Shown here: positions 1-8,696 of the stretch, in pieces
Layout: each line of letters starts with the position of its first letter
How positions within the stretch are numbered: position 1 is the stretch's first letter
Assembly (NCBI GenBank): GCA_041687755.1
Contig: JBDNJM010000195.1
Span: forward strand, 1 to 64,000
Reading direction: 5' to 3'
Source: JBDNJM01 sp041687755
GTDB taxonomy: Bacteria; Planctomycetota; UBA1135; GCA-002686595
Length of the DNA: 64,000 nt
Notes under the pieces: model-generated
Databases searched by the model: none
What the model saw: only the letters and a program-made list of their open reading frames with translations
Told to the model about the DNA's origin: nothing
Program-made: the position numbers and the translations under genes

Positions 1-1
1 C

Positions 2-256
2 CCAAAACTCGCGGAGTGGCTCGAGGGGAACATCCCTGAGGGACTCAGCGTTTTCGCTCTCCCGCCCCAGCACCAGCGATTCCTGCGGACGTCCAACATG
101 CTCGAGCGCCTCAACCGCGAGGTCAAGCGTCGCACTCGCGTGGCATCCATCTTCCCCAATGAGGCCAGCGCGCTGCGCCTCCTGACCGCTCTTCTGGCCG
201 AGACCTCCGACGAATGGGAGGCGGGCCGCGTCTACCTCTCCATGGAGTCCGACTGA
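2..256 (+). CDS. IS256-family (mutator-type) transposase, C-terminal end
   Basis: This is the last 84 residues of a transposase whose start lies left of the window. The reading frame runs from base 2 to a TGA stop. The stretch RTSNMLERLNREVKRRTRV, then FPN and a leucine-rich RLL segment, is the conserved tail of IS256/mutator DDE transposases, including the final catalytic Glu region. The family enzyme cuts and pastes its own element. The right terminal inverted repeat should follow the stop, but within about 20 bases the sequence already reads as an IS66-type gene, so the right end looks truncated or joined to another element. Family assignment is firm; whether the full element is intact cannot be seen. 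Confidence 0.85.
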   Translation, partial: PKLAEWLEGNIPEGLSVFALPPQHQRFLRTSNMLERLNREVKRRTRVASIFPNEASALRLLTALLAETSDEWEAGRVYLSMESD

Positions 257-272
257 CAACGCAGCACCTCGG

Positions 273-482
273 ATTTACAGACCAACGGTTGCTCTATCCG
301 ACTTCCGGAAGGCGCATGACGGCCTGGTCGCGATCGTTCGTGTTAAGCCGGTTGCCTATCCGGTCGACGGCTTGCTCTTCATTTCCCTGACTCGCCACCG
401 CGTCTGGTGCCGGCTGCTGCAGTGGGACGGCAACGGTACGTGGTTGCATTGCAAGCGGCTCAAGGGGGGGCAATGCCGTTAG
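273..482 (+). pseudogene. IS66-family TnpB (Orf2) remnant
   Basis: An open frame without a usable start codon encodes a segment typical of the IS66 accessory protein TnpB: FRKAHDGLVAIV (compare the family DMRKSFDGLAALV), then a basic stretch and LLQWDGNGTWLHCKRL before a TAG stop. The usual N-terminal 10-20 residues are missing, because the frame emerges directly from the tail of the IS256 element. No tnpA or tnpC is seen beside it. IS66 TnpB is needed for transposition together with TnpC, so this copy cannot act alone. It reads as debris from one element broken by or fused to another. Confidence 0.6.
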
Positions 483-668
483 CCCCCAGGAGAGCGCTCC
501 GGGTGGCTGGCTGGCTGCGTCGGGAACGGCCTGCCGAGGACCTTTACCGGGCGCTCGAATCGTGAAGCTGCTGAGCGGCGTGCAGCGCCCTCAGAGGCAA
601 CTCTGTTTGCCCTCCGAATCAGCCATCGGGCACTGAGCATCAGATAAGCAAGGCGTCCAATACGTTAA

Positions 669-1742
669 AATGGAAGAGCCGCACGCGGAAGATGCGCGCG
701 GCCCTCATCACAAAAATCGAAAGACGATGTCCAGTCACAACACCGACCGCCGAATTTCAATTTTCGTGCCACTGAAGCTGATTGTAGCAAGCTCTTCGGC
801 CTGGTTTCCAGCGCCTTCGAGGGCATCCAGGACAAGGGCTTCCGGCGAGACCCCCGCGACTTCTCGCGAGCTGGTGCGCTAGACCCCCAGCTGCTGATCA
901 CGCTGCTCCTGTACATGGTTGCTGACGGAAACAGGCGTGGCTACAGCCACCTCCTGGAGGGCTTCTGGGACGAGGCGCAGAGCTTTGGGCTGCCGCTGCC
1001 AACGGAGGAGCCGGTCGCAGCAGCGTCGTTCTGCACCGCGCGCCCCAAGATCACGTCCGAGCTGCTGCGCCACATGCTCCACGAGCTGGCAACGAATGCC
1101 TTTGAGGACTCGACGGCCGAACACCGCTGGCACGGCAGGCGTGTCTTCGCAGTCGATGGCGCCAAGATCAATTTACAGCGGAGCCCAGACCTCCACTCCC
1201 ACTTCGGTACGCCCAGCGGGGCGCATTGCCCGCAGGTGCTCGTCAGCGTACTGCTGGACGTTTGCGCCAAACTGCCGGTCGATCTGGTGGTCGCGCCCTT
1301 CGCTTCGAGCGAACGCGAGCACCTGCTCGAGATGCTCCCCAGTTTGGGGCCCGGAGACGTACTGACTCTCGACCGGGGCTACCCGTCGCACGAGGTTCTG
1401 CAGGAGCTGGTCGAATCGAAGATCGACTTTCTGGTGCGAGTCCCTTCCGCGAGCACTTTTGGCGTCGTTGACCGGATGCGCGCCGAAGACCTCGACGACC
1501 TTGCCTGCTTGATCCATCCGCCGCAAGGGGACGCCGCTCACTGGAGACCGCTGGAGCTACGGGCCGTCCGGATTCAGGCTCCCGACGGCTCGGAGTCCTT
1601 CTTCTTGACGACCTTGGCCAGCTCCAACTTCACGAGGGCGGACATCGCCGAGCTCTACCACTTGCGATGGGAGGTCGAAGAGCACTTCAAGCTGCTGCAA
1701 GGCAACTATCTCGGCCAAGGACAGTTTCGCTCCAAAGGGCAG
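669..1742 (+). pseudogene. IS4-family DDE transposase, truncated at both ends
   Basis: One frame stays open from a TAA at 666 through 1907 and encodes an IS4-type transposase. The first catalytic Asp lies in FAVDGAKINL, the second in LTLDRGYPS, and the Glu in YHLRWEVEEHFKLLQ, which is the family Y-x2-R-x3-E-x6-K block with Gln in place of the last Lys. No ATG, GTG or TTG begins this frame near the expected N-terminus. An ATG at 727 sits in another frame, so an N-terminal frameshift is likely. Homology ends about 15 residues after the YREK block, and the rest of the frame reads into sequence antisense to the neighbouring gene, so the C-terminus is lost. Not expected to be active. Confidence 0.75.
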
Positions 1743-1789
1743 GCTTCGCGCGGCTCCCCCCAGATTGGGGGTGTTGCGGGGTGGGGAGG

Positions 1790-2659
1790 TCAGGCGGCAT
1801 CTACCCTGACACCGGGGGGGATGCTGCCGGCGAAGCGGCCGAGGTGCTTGGGGTTGGGGCTGGAGATGGGGGAGAGGATCTGCAGGGTCGCGCCGTCGAC
1901 GAGGTAGGCACGGCCAAAGTGGGAGCCGGGTATGCCGTCCAAGGGGGCGCCTACGAGCAGGTCGTTTAGGCCGTCGCCGGTGGTGTCGGGCACGGCCGAG
2001 ACGGAGGCGCCGAAGCCGCTGCCGTCGTCCAGGCCTTCGATGGTGCCGAGCAGGGTGCCGGCGGCGCCGCTGAAGACGTGCACGGCGCCGCGGCCTCCTG
2101 CACCTGCGGGGGCTCCCACGGCGATCTCGCCGGCGCCGTCGCCGTCGAGGTCGGCGAGGCCGCAGATGTCGGTGGCGAAGTCTGAGCTCGGCTCGACGGT
2201 GAACAGCGCGTAGAGCGGCGTGAACGCGGCGCCGGAGTAGACGTAGACGTTGCCGCCCGGGTTCGGGTCGAACGAGGAGGGCGGCTTCGCGGAGCCGACG
2301 GCCAGGTCGTCAATGCCGTCGCCGTTGACGTCGGGGATGCGGGCGAGGTGGGAGCCGTATTGACCGGTGGGCTGGAAGGGCACCGCCGAGAGAGTCTCGA
2401 CGAGAGCTCCGTCTGCGCCGCTCAGCACGAAAGCGCGGCCGAGGTCGTTCTGATGATAGCGGGGCATGCCCACGACGATCTCGCCCACGCCGTCGCCGGT
2501 CCGGTCGCCGATGCCGAGGACGGCCGCGCCGAAGTTGCCGCTGAGCTCAACTTCAGGCGAGCCGACCTCGAAGGCGAGCTCGAGGTCGCCTGTGGTAGGG
2601 GATCTTCGATAGACGACGATGGAACCGGAGCCGATGGCCCCGATGTTCTGCTCGGGCAC
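1790..2659 (-). CDS. FG-GAP / integrin-alpha-like beta-propeller protein, N-terminally damaged
   Basis: About 289 residues with at least four FG-GAP blades, each carrying a calcium-binding Asp-rich loop: IGDRTGDGVGEIVVG, PDVNGDGIDDLAVG, ADLDGDGAGEIAVG and PDTTGDGLNDLLVG. Such propellers are normally exported and used in adhesion or surface display. The GTG start given here is only the first possible start in frame, and no signal peptide is visible. The protein-like sequence continues upstream in the same frame (RVIATTEGLGGAGLQGLVAG). Before that it continues in a different frame (GLEITFPGSRPP), with the switch at a run of seven G on the + strand at 2721-2727. The gene is therefore either frameshifted or the run length is misread. 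The stop lies about 50 bases from the IS4 remnant, so the original 3' end may also have been altered. Confidence 0.6.
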   Translation of the reverse strand: MPEQNIGAIGSGSIVVYRRSPTTGDLELAFEVGSPEVELSGNFGAAVLGIGDRTGDGVGEIVVGMPRYHQNDLGRAFVLSGADGALVETLSAVPFQPTGQYGSHLARIPDVNGDGIDDLAVGSAKPPSSFDPNPGGNVYVYSGAAFTPLYALFTVEPSSDFATDICGLADLDGDGAGEIAVGAPAGAGGRGAVHVFSGAAGTLLGTIEGLDDGSGFGASVSAVPDTTGDGLNDLLVGAPLDGIPGSHFGRAYLVDGATLQILSPISSPNPKHLGRFAGSIPPGVRVDAA

Positions 2660-2751
2660 GCCTGCGACCAGGCCCTGGAGGCCGGCGCCGCCGAGCCCCT
2701 CGGTGGTCGCGATGACGCGAGGGGGGGCGCGAGCCCGGGAAGGTGATCTCG

Positions 2752-2789
2752 AGCCCGCGCCCCCGGCAGAAGCCCGCGCCCCCGGCAGA
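2752..2789. repeat. Two tandem copies of a 19-bp GC-rich unit
   Basis: The unit AGCCCGCGCCCCCGGCAGA occurs twice head to tail with no mismatch, just upstream of the damaged FG-GAP gene and 115 bases upstream of the divergent PD40 gene. It could reflect replication slippage. No function can be read from it. Confidence 0.7.
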
Positions 2790-2903
2790 ACAGGGGCGAG
2801 GAGACACGCAGCGGATGTTCGGGATTACTGTGACAGTTCGGGCCCTCGCGCGATGGGGTCTGCAGGTTCGCCCCCCCTGTCTCACCTCGACTCTCTGCTC
2901 CAG

Positions 2904-4518
2904 ATGACCCACTCGATCTGCTCGAAGATGCCTCTCGCGTTGCTGCTTGCCGCCTGGGGGGCCGGGGCTGCCGGGGCGCAGCTGCAGGTCGTCGAGCTCG
3001 TCACGGTGGCCAGTGACGGGAGCCAGGCCGATGGTTGGTCGCTGAGCAGCTCGGTTTCTGAGGGGGGGGCGGTTCGTCGTGTTCGAGAGTCGGGCGACGA
3101 CCTTGGCCCCGGGGACGGAGGCGGGGGAGTTCCAGGTGTTCTTGCGCGACCGGGAGCTCGGGACGACGCAGGTCGTCAGCCGGGGGTTGGGCGGGAGCCC
3201 TGCGGATGCGGGCTCCGGGGGTCCGCTGATCAGCGCGGATGGATCGACGGTGGCGTTTCACAGCTCCGCGAGCAATCTGGTGGTGGGCGACATGAACGGC
3301 GTGTCGGATGTCTTCGTGTACGACGTGGCCACGGGGGGCATCGAGCGGGTCAGCGTCTCGACGAATGGGCGGGAGGCGGACAGTGGCGTGGGGCTCAAGG
3401 GTCTGAGCGCTGATGGTTCGCGCGTGGCGTTCGAGAGTCCGGCCAGCAGCCTGGAGCTGGGGGACACCAACGGGGAGTTCGACGCCTTCGTGCGCTTTCG
3501 GAACGCAGGCATCACGCGGCGGGTCAGCGTGAGCGCGACGTTCGCTGAGTTGAACGCGGACAGCTTCTGTGGGCGCATGTCATCGAACGGGCGCTACGTC
3601 GTGTTCAACACGGAGGCCACGAACGTGGGGACCGGCGACACGACCAGCGACGTGGATGGGTACGTCGTCGACCTCCAGGACATGCTGGTCCTGCAGGTGA
3701 CGGTCGACGAGCAGGGCAACCAGGTCAACTTCGACGCCTCGGCCTTGGACGTCACGGACGACCTCGAAGCGAGTTTCGTATCGGAGAGCAAGCAGTTCAC
3801 TCCGGTGCCGCTAAATTCTGTAGTGGCCCAGTTCGTACACAGCTTCGAAAGCGGCGAGAACGAGCTGGTCTCGGTGTCTTCGACGAGCGTGCAGCCGTTC
3901 GTGCACGACGTGTTCCTCGGCGGTGAGTTCGCGGGTGGAGGGCGCTACATCACGTTCGGCACGCGTTCCAGCGTGTTCGAGCCAGGCGGCGAGGGGAACC
4001 GGATGAAGCTGTACGTGCGCGATCGGCTGCGGCAGGTCACCGAGAACGTGACGGTGACCTCGGCGGGGGAGTTCCTTACGGAGGACTCGACCCTCTACTC
4101 CATCTCGCCGGATGGCCGCTTCGTGACCTATCAAACGCGCGACACGACGCTCGTGCCGGGAGACGCCAATCTTGAGGACGACATTTTCCTGCTGGATCGG
4201 CGGCGGGGTTCGCTCGACCTGGAGCTCGAGCTGCTCGGCGGGGGCGCGCAGGCGGAGCTGCGGCTGACTTCAGGCTCGGCGGGGGGGAGCGTGCAGGTGT
4301 TCTATGCCCTGGGCGATCAGGGGCTGGAAGGGAGTCCGTTCGGGCTGCTTACCCAAGGGGATCCGTCAGCCTCGTTCACGACGGTGCTCGGGCCGGCTGG
4401 GAATCGGACGCTTGCGGTCTCGGTGCCGGCTGGGTTCTCAGGGGCTGACGTTTGGCTGCAGGCGCTCGATGCGACGATGATGCTGCTCTCAGCGCCGGTG
4501 CGGGTCGCGATTCCCTGA
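2904..4518 (+). CDS. Exported PD40/TolB-type propeller protein with C-terminal beta module, frameshifted at a G8 run
   Basis: Reading from the ATG at 2904, a signal peptide (MPLALLLAAWGAGAAGAQ region) leads into SSSVSEGG. At the run of eight G at 3062-3069 the frame must drop one base to continue as GRFVVFESRATTLAPG, exactly what the fold expects. From 3079 to the stop the frame is uninterrupted (479 residues). It holds several PD40/WD40-like blades with recurring S-x-DG-x-x-VAF-x-S and GDxNxxxDxFV motifs. The last 105 residues (from RRGSLDLELELL) form the beta-rich C-terminal module shared with other secreted proteins here. Either the gene is inactivated by a single-base insertion or the homopolymer is miscounted. 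Propeller call firm; ligand unknown. Confidence 0.7.
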
Positions 4519-4540
4519 GGGGCGGAGGAATGCAGCGCGC

Positions 4541-5680
4541 TCAGCCGTCGGCGGGGAGGTGGATCCACAGCTCCGGACGGCCCGCGTTGCAGTGCACGGC
4601 GCGGGGCAGGAGCGAGAGGCCGGGGTAGGCGAGGTAGAGGGCGGTGCGGGCCAGGTGCCAGGCTCCGGGCGGGGTCGGCTCGGGGGACATGAGCGCTCGG
4701 CGGCGGCCCTCGAGGGAGGGGATCGGGTGGAAGACGCTCTCGATCTGAGGGGAGCGGTTGGGCTCGTCGTCCTGGAGGCGGTCGAGGTGCTGGAGGGCCG
4801 ACAGCAGGACTGCGCGGGACTCGTCGGTGTCGGCCACGGCTGCGTCGGCGGAGAGGGTGGCGCGGCGGCTCGGCGCCGGCAGGAGCAGCAGGCCGGCGAA
4901 GGTCCACAGGTGGAAGCCGAGCGCGGTCGTGACGAGGGCGGCTACGCTGTCGAAGCCGGCGCCGGGGAGCAGGCTCGCGAGCAGGAAGCCGAGGGCGTTC
5001 CAGGCGACCGCGGCGATCAGGGTGCGGCGCCAGGCGCCGCTTTCGAGGAGCTGGCGGCGGCGCTTCATCACGAGCGTGAGCTCCGCGGGTGAGAGCAGGT
5101 CGATCCAGTCGGCGGGCAGGACGGGGACCGGCGCGAGGCCGGTGAGGCCGCCGGTGAAACCGGGGTCGCGGGCGCGGAGGATGCGGACCGGGCCGGCGCC
5201 GGTCGAAGCTTGTGATTCAGGGGTCGGCTGCACGCGGCGGAGTCCGCCCGTCAGGCGCGCGATGGGTTCCTGGAGGGCAATGAAGACCAGCCCCAGGAGC
5301 AGGAACGCCGCGAGGGCGGCGGGTCGGCCCCCCGTTCGACCCGCGACGAGGAGCAGCACCCCGCTCGCGGCGGCGAGCGTCGAGGTGACGAGGACGCCTC
5401 GGGTCCAGGCCGTGAAGAAGCCCGCGAATCCGGGCGCCGGTCGGCCAAAGCGGGCCGGCAGGACCTGGCCCCCCGCGATCTCGAAGGGCAGCAGCACCGC
5501 GGACCCGAGGGCGAGGCAGACGAGCAAAGCGATGGCGTCGGATACGGGCGATCCGCCGCGTCCGTGGAGCCACAGCGAAGGGGCCTGGGTTGCGAGCAGG
5601 GCGGCGGCGAGGACAACGAGCGTCCCGACGCCCAGGATTCCGATGGTCAGGCGGGCGCGAGCGTAGGAGGTCGTCTTCAT
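4541..5680 (-). CDS. Multi-spanning membrane protein resembling an M48 peptidase without the zinc site
   Basis: 379 residues starting MKTTSYARARLTIGILG, with about six hydrophobic segments (near residues 10-30, 45-65, 85-112, 120-140, 215-235 and 245-270). The layout recalls Ste24/HtpX (M48) peptidases: LLSPAELTLVMKRRRQLLESG sits where the zinc motif context SPxELxxVxxHE would be, but the HExxH is absent. Further on, SRRATLSADAAVAD followed by ALQHLDRL and VFHPIPSLEGRRRAL resembles the M48 SRxxExxAD, ALxxL and HPxxxxRixxL blocks. This suggests a catalytically dead homologue, which remains an inference. It is convergent with the PD40 gene, with 22 bases between stops. Alternative: an unrelated membrane protein of unknown function. 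Confidence 0.5.
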   Translation of the reverse strand: MKTTSYARARLTIGILGVGTLVVLAAALLATQAPSLWLHGRGGSPVSDAIALLVCLALGSAVLLPFEIAGGQVLPARFGRPAPGFAGFFTAWTRGVLVTSTLAAASGVLLLVAGRTGGRPAALAAFLLLGLVFIALQEPIARLTGGLRRVQPTPESQASTGAGPVRILRARDPGFTGGLTGLAPVPVLPADWIDLLSPAELTLVMKRRRQLLESGAWRRTLIAAVAWNALGFLLASLLPGAGFDSVAALVTTALGFHLWTFAGLLLLPAPSRRATLSADAAVADTDESRAVLLSALQHLDRLQDDEPNRSPQIESVFHPIPSLEGRRRALMSPEPTPPGAWHLARTALYLAYPGLSLLPRAVHCNAGRPELWIHLPADG

Positions 5681-6271
5681 TTGGGAGTGTTCGCGTGCGG
5701 GCGCCCGGCGGATGCGGGACGCCGCCCGGGGGAGGCGGGGTGGTCACTGGCTGGCACTGAGGTGCACGTAGAGGAGTGCGCTGAATCGGGCCCTGTACGC
5801 TTCTGTGAGCGCTGCAGCTCCTGTTTGGCGCTCGGGTCTGAGGCCTGTCCTCGAGTTGGATGCCCCTCTTCGAGTTGGATGCCCGGGGGGCTGTGCATCG
5901 GAGCAGATTCGACAAGCTCCCGGACCGGGGAGTCGAGTGGAGCTGGGGTCGTCAAACTCGGCGAACGGAGACTTCTCGACTTTGATTCGGGCAGCAGGAC
6001 GGAATCGCTGCCGCTGGGGGGCACTTGCCGAGGCTCGATCGCGGTGGATCGCGCGGTCGCACGCAGCAACGCGTTGGCGTCTCGGATGATCGGCATGCGC
6101 AGCTTCGTCCCGGGCGGCCCCTAGGAGGCCTGCTGACTCCGGATGACCGAGAGCGAGAATCGCCGACTATTCCGTGGGCCTGTCCTCTCGAATATACGAC
6201 CTTTTTTGAACACTTGGTGCGCAAGTGACGTGCACCAGAGCCCGCCGTCGTCCTCAGCCCCCCCTGACTTC
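5681..6271. other. Intergenic region between divergent genes
   Basis: About 590 bases separate the start of the membrane protein gene (minus) from the likely TTG start of the barrel gene (plus). The region holds an imperfect duplication of CGAGTTGGATGCCC around 5850-5885. It also holds an inverted repeat CACTTG-GTGCG-CAAGTG at 6211-6227, about 45 bases upstream of the TTG start, which could be an operator. No convincing gene was seen. Confidence 0.5.
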
Positions 6272-7462
6272 TTGAAGACCACCGCTCTCGCTCTCCTCTC
6301 CCTCGCCGCGCTTGCGCACCCGCTCTCCGCCCAGTCCTCCGGTGCTCGAGACCTGGGCATGGGGGGCGCTGGAACCGCATCTTCCAAGCCGTTCACGGCC
6401 ATCTTCGTCAACCCGGCCCTTACGACGCGGCACTCCGACGACTTCGACTTCGGCCTCGTGCTGCCCTTCGCAGATGCCTTCGTCTTGGACGAGGATGAGT
6501 TCATCGATGCTGCAGACGAGTTCCAGGACACCCTCAGCGAAGTTCAGGACTTCATCGACATGGGGGACCTGATGAGCGCCGACGCCCTGCGTCCCGAGCT
6601 CGCCGCGCAACTTCAGGCCCTGAGCGGAAGCTCGGTTGATGTCGGTGCGAACGCCGGGGTCGGGATCGTCCTGCCGTTCGAGGGCTTCAAGCTCGGCATC
6701 GGCTTTCGCGGGTACCTCGACGCCCAGGCTCTGACCCTCGTGGATCCTGCAGACGTCGCGGTGATCTTGGACAACACGAGCACCTCGGCCGACCTCGACA
6801 ACCTCCAGTCCGAGGTGATCGTCGCGGCGGCGGGCGTCGCGGAATTCGGGCTCTCCTTTGCCAAGGAGCTGGAGTTCAGAGGGACCGGAATCGCCCTGGG
6901 CGTCACCCCGAAGTTCCAGCACGTCGAGACCTACAACTACGCCGTTCGGGTCTCGGACTTCGAGGACGACGACGCTCTCGACGACTTCGACGACGAGGTC
7001 TTCCGGAACGACGACTCGGGCTTCAACCTGGACCTGGGAGCTAGCGTCTACCTGACCGAGCATCTCACCGGCGGCCTCGCGATCCGCAACCTGATCTCGA
7101 ACGACTACGAGACCGTGTCCACCAACGGGCGGAGCTTCACCTACCAGATCGAGCCCCAGGTGATCGCGGGGGTGGCGCTCGAGGGGGCTGGGTTCACGGT
7201 CACGGCCGATCTGGACCTCCTGACCAACGAGCGGTTCCGCGGCGCCGGGGACTCCCAGTTCGTCCGCGTCGGCGCCGAGTACGACCTATTCAAGTCCGTG
7301 CAGGTGCGTGCAGGGTACTCCTACGACTTCGAAGAGACGCGGCAGGAGCTCCTGCACGCGGGGATCGGGCTGAGCCCCTTCGAGGTGGTTCGGATCGAGC
7401 TCGTCGGCTTGCTGGGAGAGTCTGCTGCCGGAGCCGGGCTCCAGATATCCTTCACGATTTGA
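6272..7462 (+). CDS. TraF-like outer-membrane beta-barrel protein (PF13729 type)
   Basis: The N-terminal block SSGARDLGMGGAGTASS, then FVNPALTTRHSDDFDFGLVLP and the acidic DEDEFIDAADEFQD segment, are hallmarks of the chromosomal conjugal-transfer TraF-like barrel family. The C-terminal half is a run of alternating beta strands ending in a hydrophobic-aromatic residue pattern (LQISFTI) typical of outer-membrane proteins. The first ATG (6143) would add an unlikely 43-residue leader. A TTG at 6272 begins a clean signal peptide (LKTTALALLSLAALAHPLSAQ), so it is preferred. Mature length of about 375 residues fits the family. No conjugation genes lie nearby, so a general envelope role is likelier than DNA transfer. 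Confidence 0.78.
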   Translation: MKTTALALLSLAALAHPLSAQSSGARDLGMGGAGTASSKPFTAIFVNPALTTRHSDDFDFGLVLPFADAFVLDEDEFIDAADEFQDTLSEVQDFIDMGDLMSADALRPELAAQLQALSGSSVDVGANAGVGIVLPFEGFKLGIGFRGYLDAQALTLVDPADVAVILDNTSTSADLDNLQSEVIVAAAGVAEFGLSFAKELEFRGTGIALGVTPKFQHVETYNYAVRVSDFEDDDALDDFDDEVFRNDDSGFNLDLGASVYLTEHLTGGLAIRNLISNDYETVSTNGRSFTYQIEPQVIAGVALEGAGFTVTADLDLLTNERFRGAGDSQFVRVGAEYDLFKSVQVRAGYSYDFEETRQELLHAGIGLSPFEVVRIELVGLLGESAAGAGLQISFTI

Positions 7463-7827
7463 TCGTTCGGCCGGTTCCCCGCGGGCGTACCGCGGGGGGG
7501 CGTACCGAGCCAACGGCTAAGGGCTCCGCTTTGCGCGAGGTTGATCCTGTCGACCGGCTCCAGTATGTGAGCAGTAGACCCCGAGGAGGCGAGGGGGGTA
7601 AGTGCCTGGCGCCGATGTGCACGGGGCGCTGTGCACGGGGCGCTGTGCACGGGGCGCTGTGCACGGGGCGCTGTGCGTTGGGCCTGGCTCGGTACGTTTA
7701 GGCTCAGTACGTCTTAGTCGAAGGCGGCGTCGAGGACCATCGCCGCACGGCCGCAGGGGCTGAGTCGCCGTTGCCTTGGTGCCAGGGCGCTTCCACGCCT
7801 CGAACACCGGCGGGTAGACTGCTCGCC
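7463..7827. other. Intergenic region with a tandem repeat
   Basis: Between the barrel gene and the next small gene there is no credible coding frame. The notable content is the 14-bp tandem array listed separately. Confidence 0.5.
7617..7672. repeat. Tandem array, four exact copies of a 14-bp unit
   Basis: GTGCACGGGGCGCT is repeated four times without mismatch, followed by a partial fifth copy (GTGC). Each unit contains the palindrome GTGCAC. It lies in non-coding sequence 155 bases downstream of the barrel gene. Copy number may vary by slippage, so this is a candidate VNTR. Confidence 0.9.
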
Positions 7828-8280
7828 ATGAATTCAGAATTCGATGCTGTCCAGCCCGACCTCGACGCTCTCACCGGACCGGCGTTCAAGTTGGCGGGAG
7901 ACGCGCTGAAGGGGCGAGAGGGTTTCGTTCCTTTCGGCGTCTTCCTCGACTCCAAGGGTGTCTCGGGTGCCGTGCTGCATCCGGGCGGACCGTTCGATCT
8001 TGCGAACCTTCACATCACGCTGCGGAAGGCTGCTGAAGTGCACGGAGCCGTGTCCGTCGCGGTGGTGGAGTTCGGGAGCATCATCCCGAGTTCTGATGGA
8101 GGGGCAGGCACTGGGGGAAAGCCTGTCGAGGTCGTCCGCCTCTTGGCGGAGCACAAGGGCGGCGGGGCCGTTGAAGTCCTGCGGGCCTTTGGGCGGGAGT
8201 CCGACGGGGCGGTGACGTTCGGAGAGCCTCGCGTGACGGCCGCCCAACCCGAGATAAACGCTTGGGCGGGCAAAGCGTAG
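7828..8280 (+). CDS. Conserved hypothetical protein, about 150 residues, soluble
   Basis: The ATG at 7828 begins MNSEFDAVQPDLDALTGPAF. The central part, GREGFVPFGVFLDSKGVSGAV, resembles a group of small soluble proteins with a YPFGxxLxxxG motif found in many bacteria, some of them encoded near toxin or immunity genes. That comparison is from memory and weak. There is no signal peptide, membrane segment or catalytic motif. It is a stand-alone gene with no operon partners. Function not recognised. Confidence 0.55.
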   Translation: MNSEFDAVQPDLDALTGPAFKLAGDALKGREGFVPFGVFLDSKGVSGAVLHPGGPFDLANLHITLRKAAEVHGAVSVAVVEFGSIIPSSDGGAGTGGKPVEVVRLLAEHKGGGAVEVLRAFGRESDGAVTFGEPRVTAAQPEINAWAGKA

Positions 8281-8696
8281 CTGCCGCGCCGCCACGCCAA
8301 GTTGGATCGCGGTGGTGGAGAGGCTCTAAGACGACGGCGCTGACCAGCCGGAGCACCTCTCAGCTGGTTCTTGGCCCATTGGCCCATTGGCCGACGGCGC
8401 TGGAGCGCACGGAGCGTTCGCGGATTGTGCCAGGGGCAATAACGCACTCCGTGGGGCCCGCGCGGTTCACGGGGCTCGCTTCGCTTGGCGTTCGAGCGGC
8501 AGCGCTTGCCGCGAGAGCGATCGTCGGGGCGTTGAAGTCGACCCGGAATTCGCCCGAGAGCGAGGTTGCCTGAGCGCCGCAGCACTACTGCACGAGCGAT
8601 CGGGAGACCGCGTTGCTCACGAATCCCGGTCGGGTCGCGACGCCTTTGGCTTCGACCATGCGGGCTTCAGAGGGGTCGCGTGGCTACGCTAGTCGG
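8281..8696. other. Intergenic region, nothing recognised
   Basis: About 415 bases between a hypothetical gene and the mechanosensitive channel gene. Frames on both strands are GC-skew artefacts with no recognisable motif. No hairpin or repeat stands out. Confidence 0.4.

Noticed and set aside
2553..2912. 119-codon minus-strand frame overlapping the FG-GAP gene start
   Set aside because: Only the middle (GLEITFPGSRPP) is protein-like, and that belongs to the FG-GAP gene before its frameshift. The remainder is non-coding.
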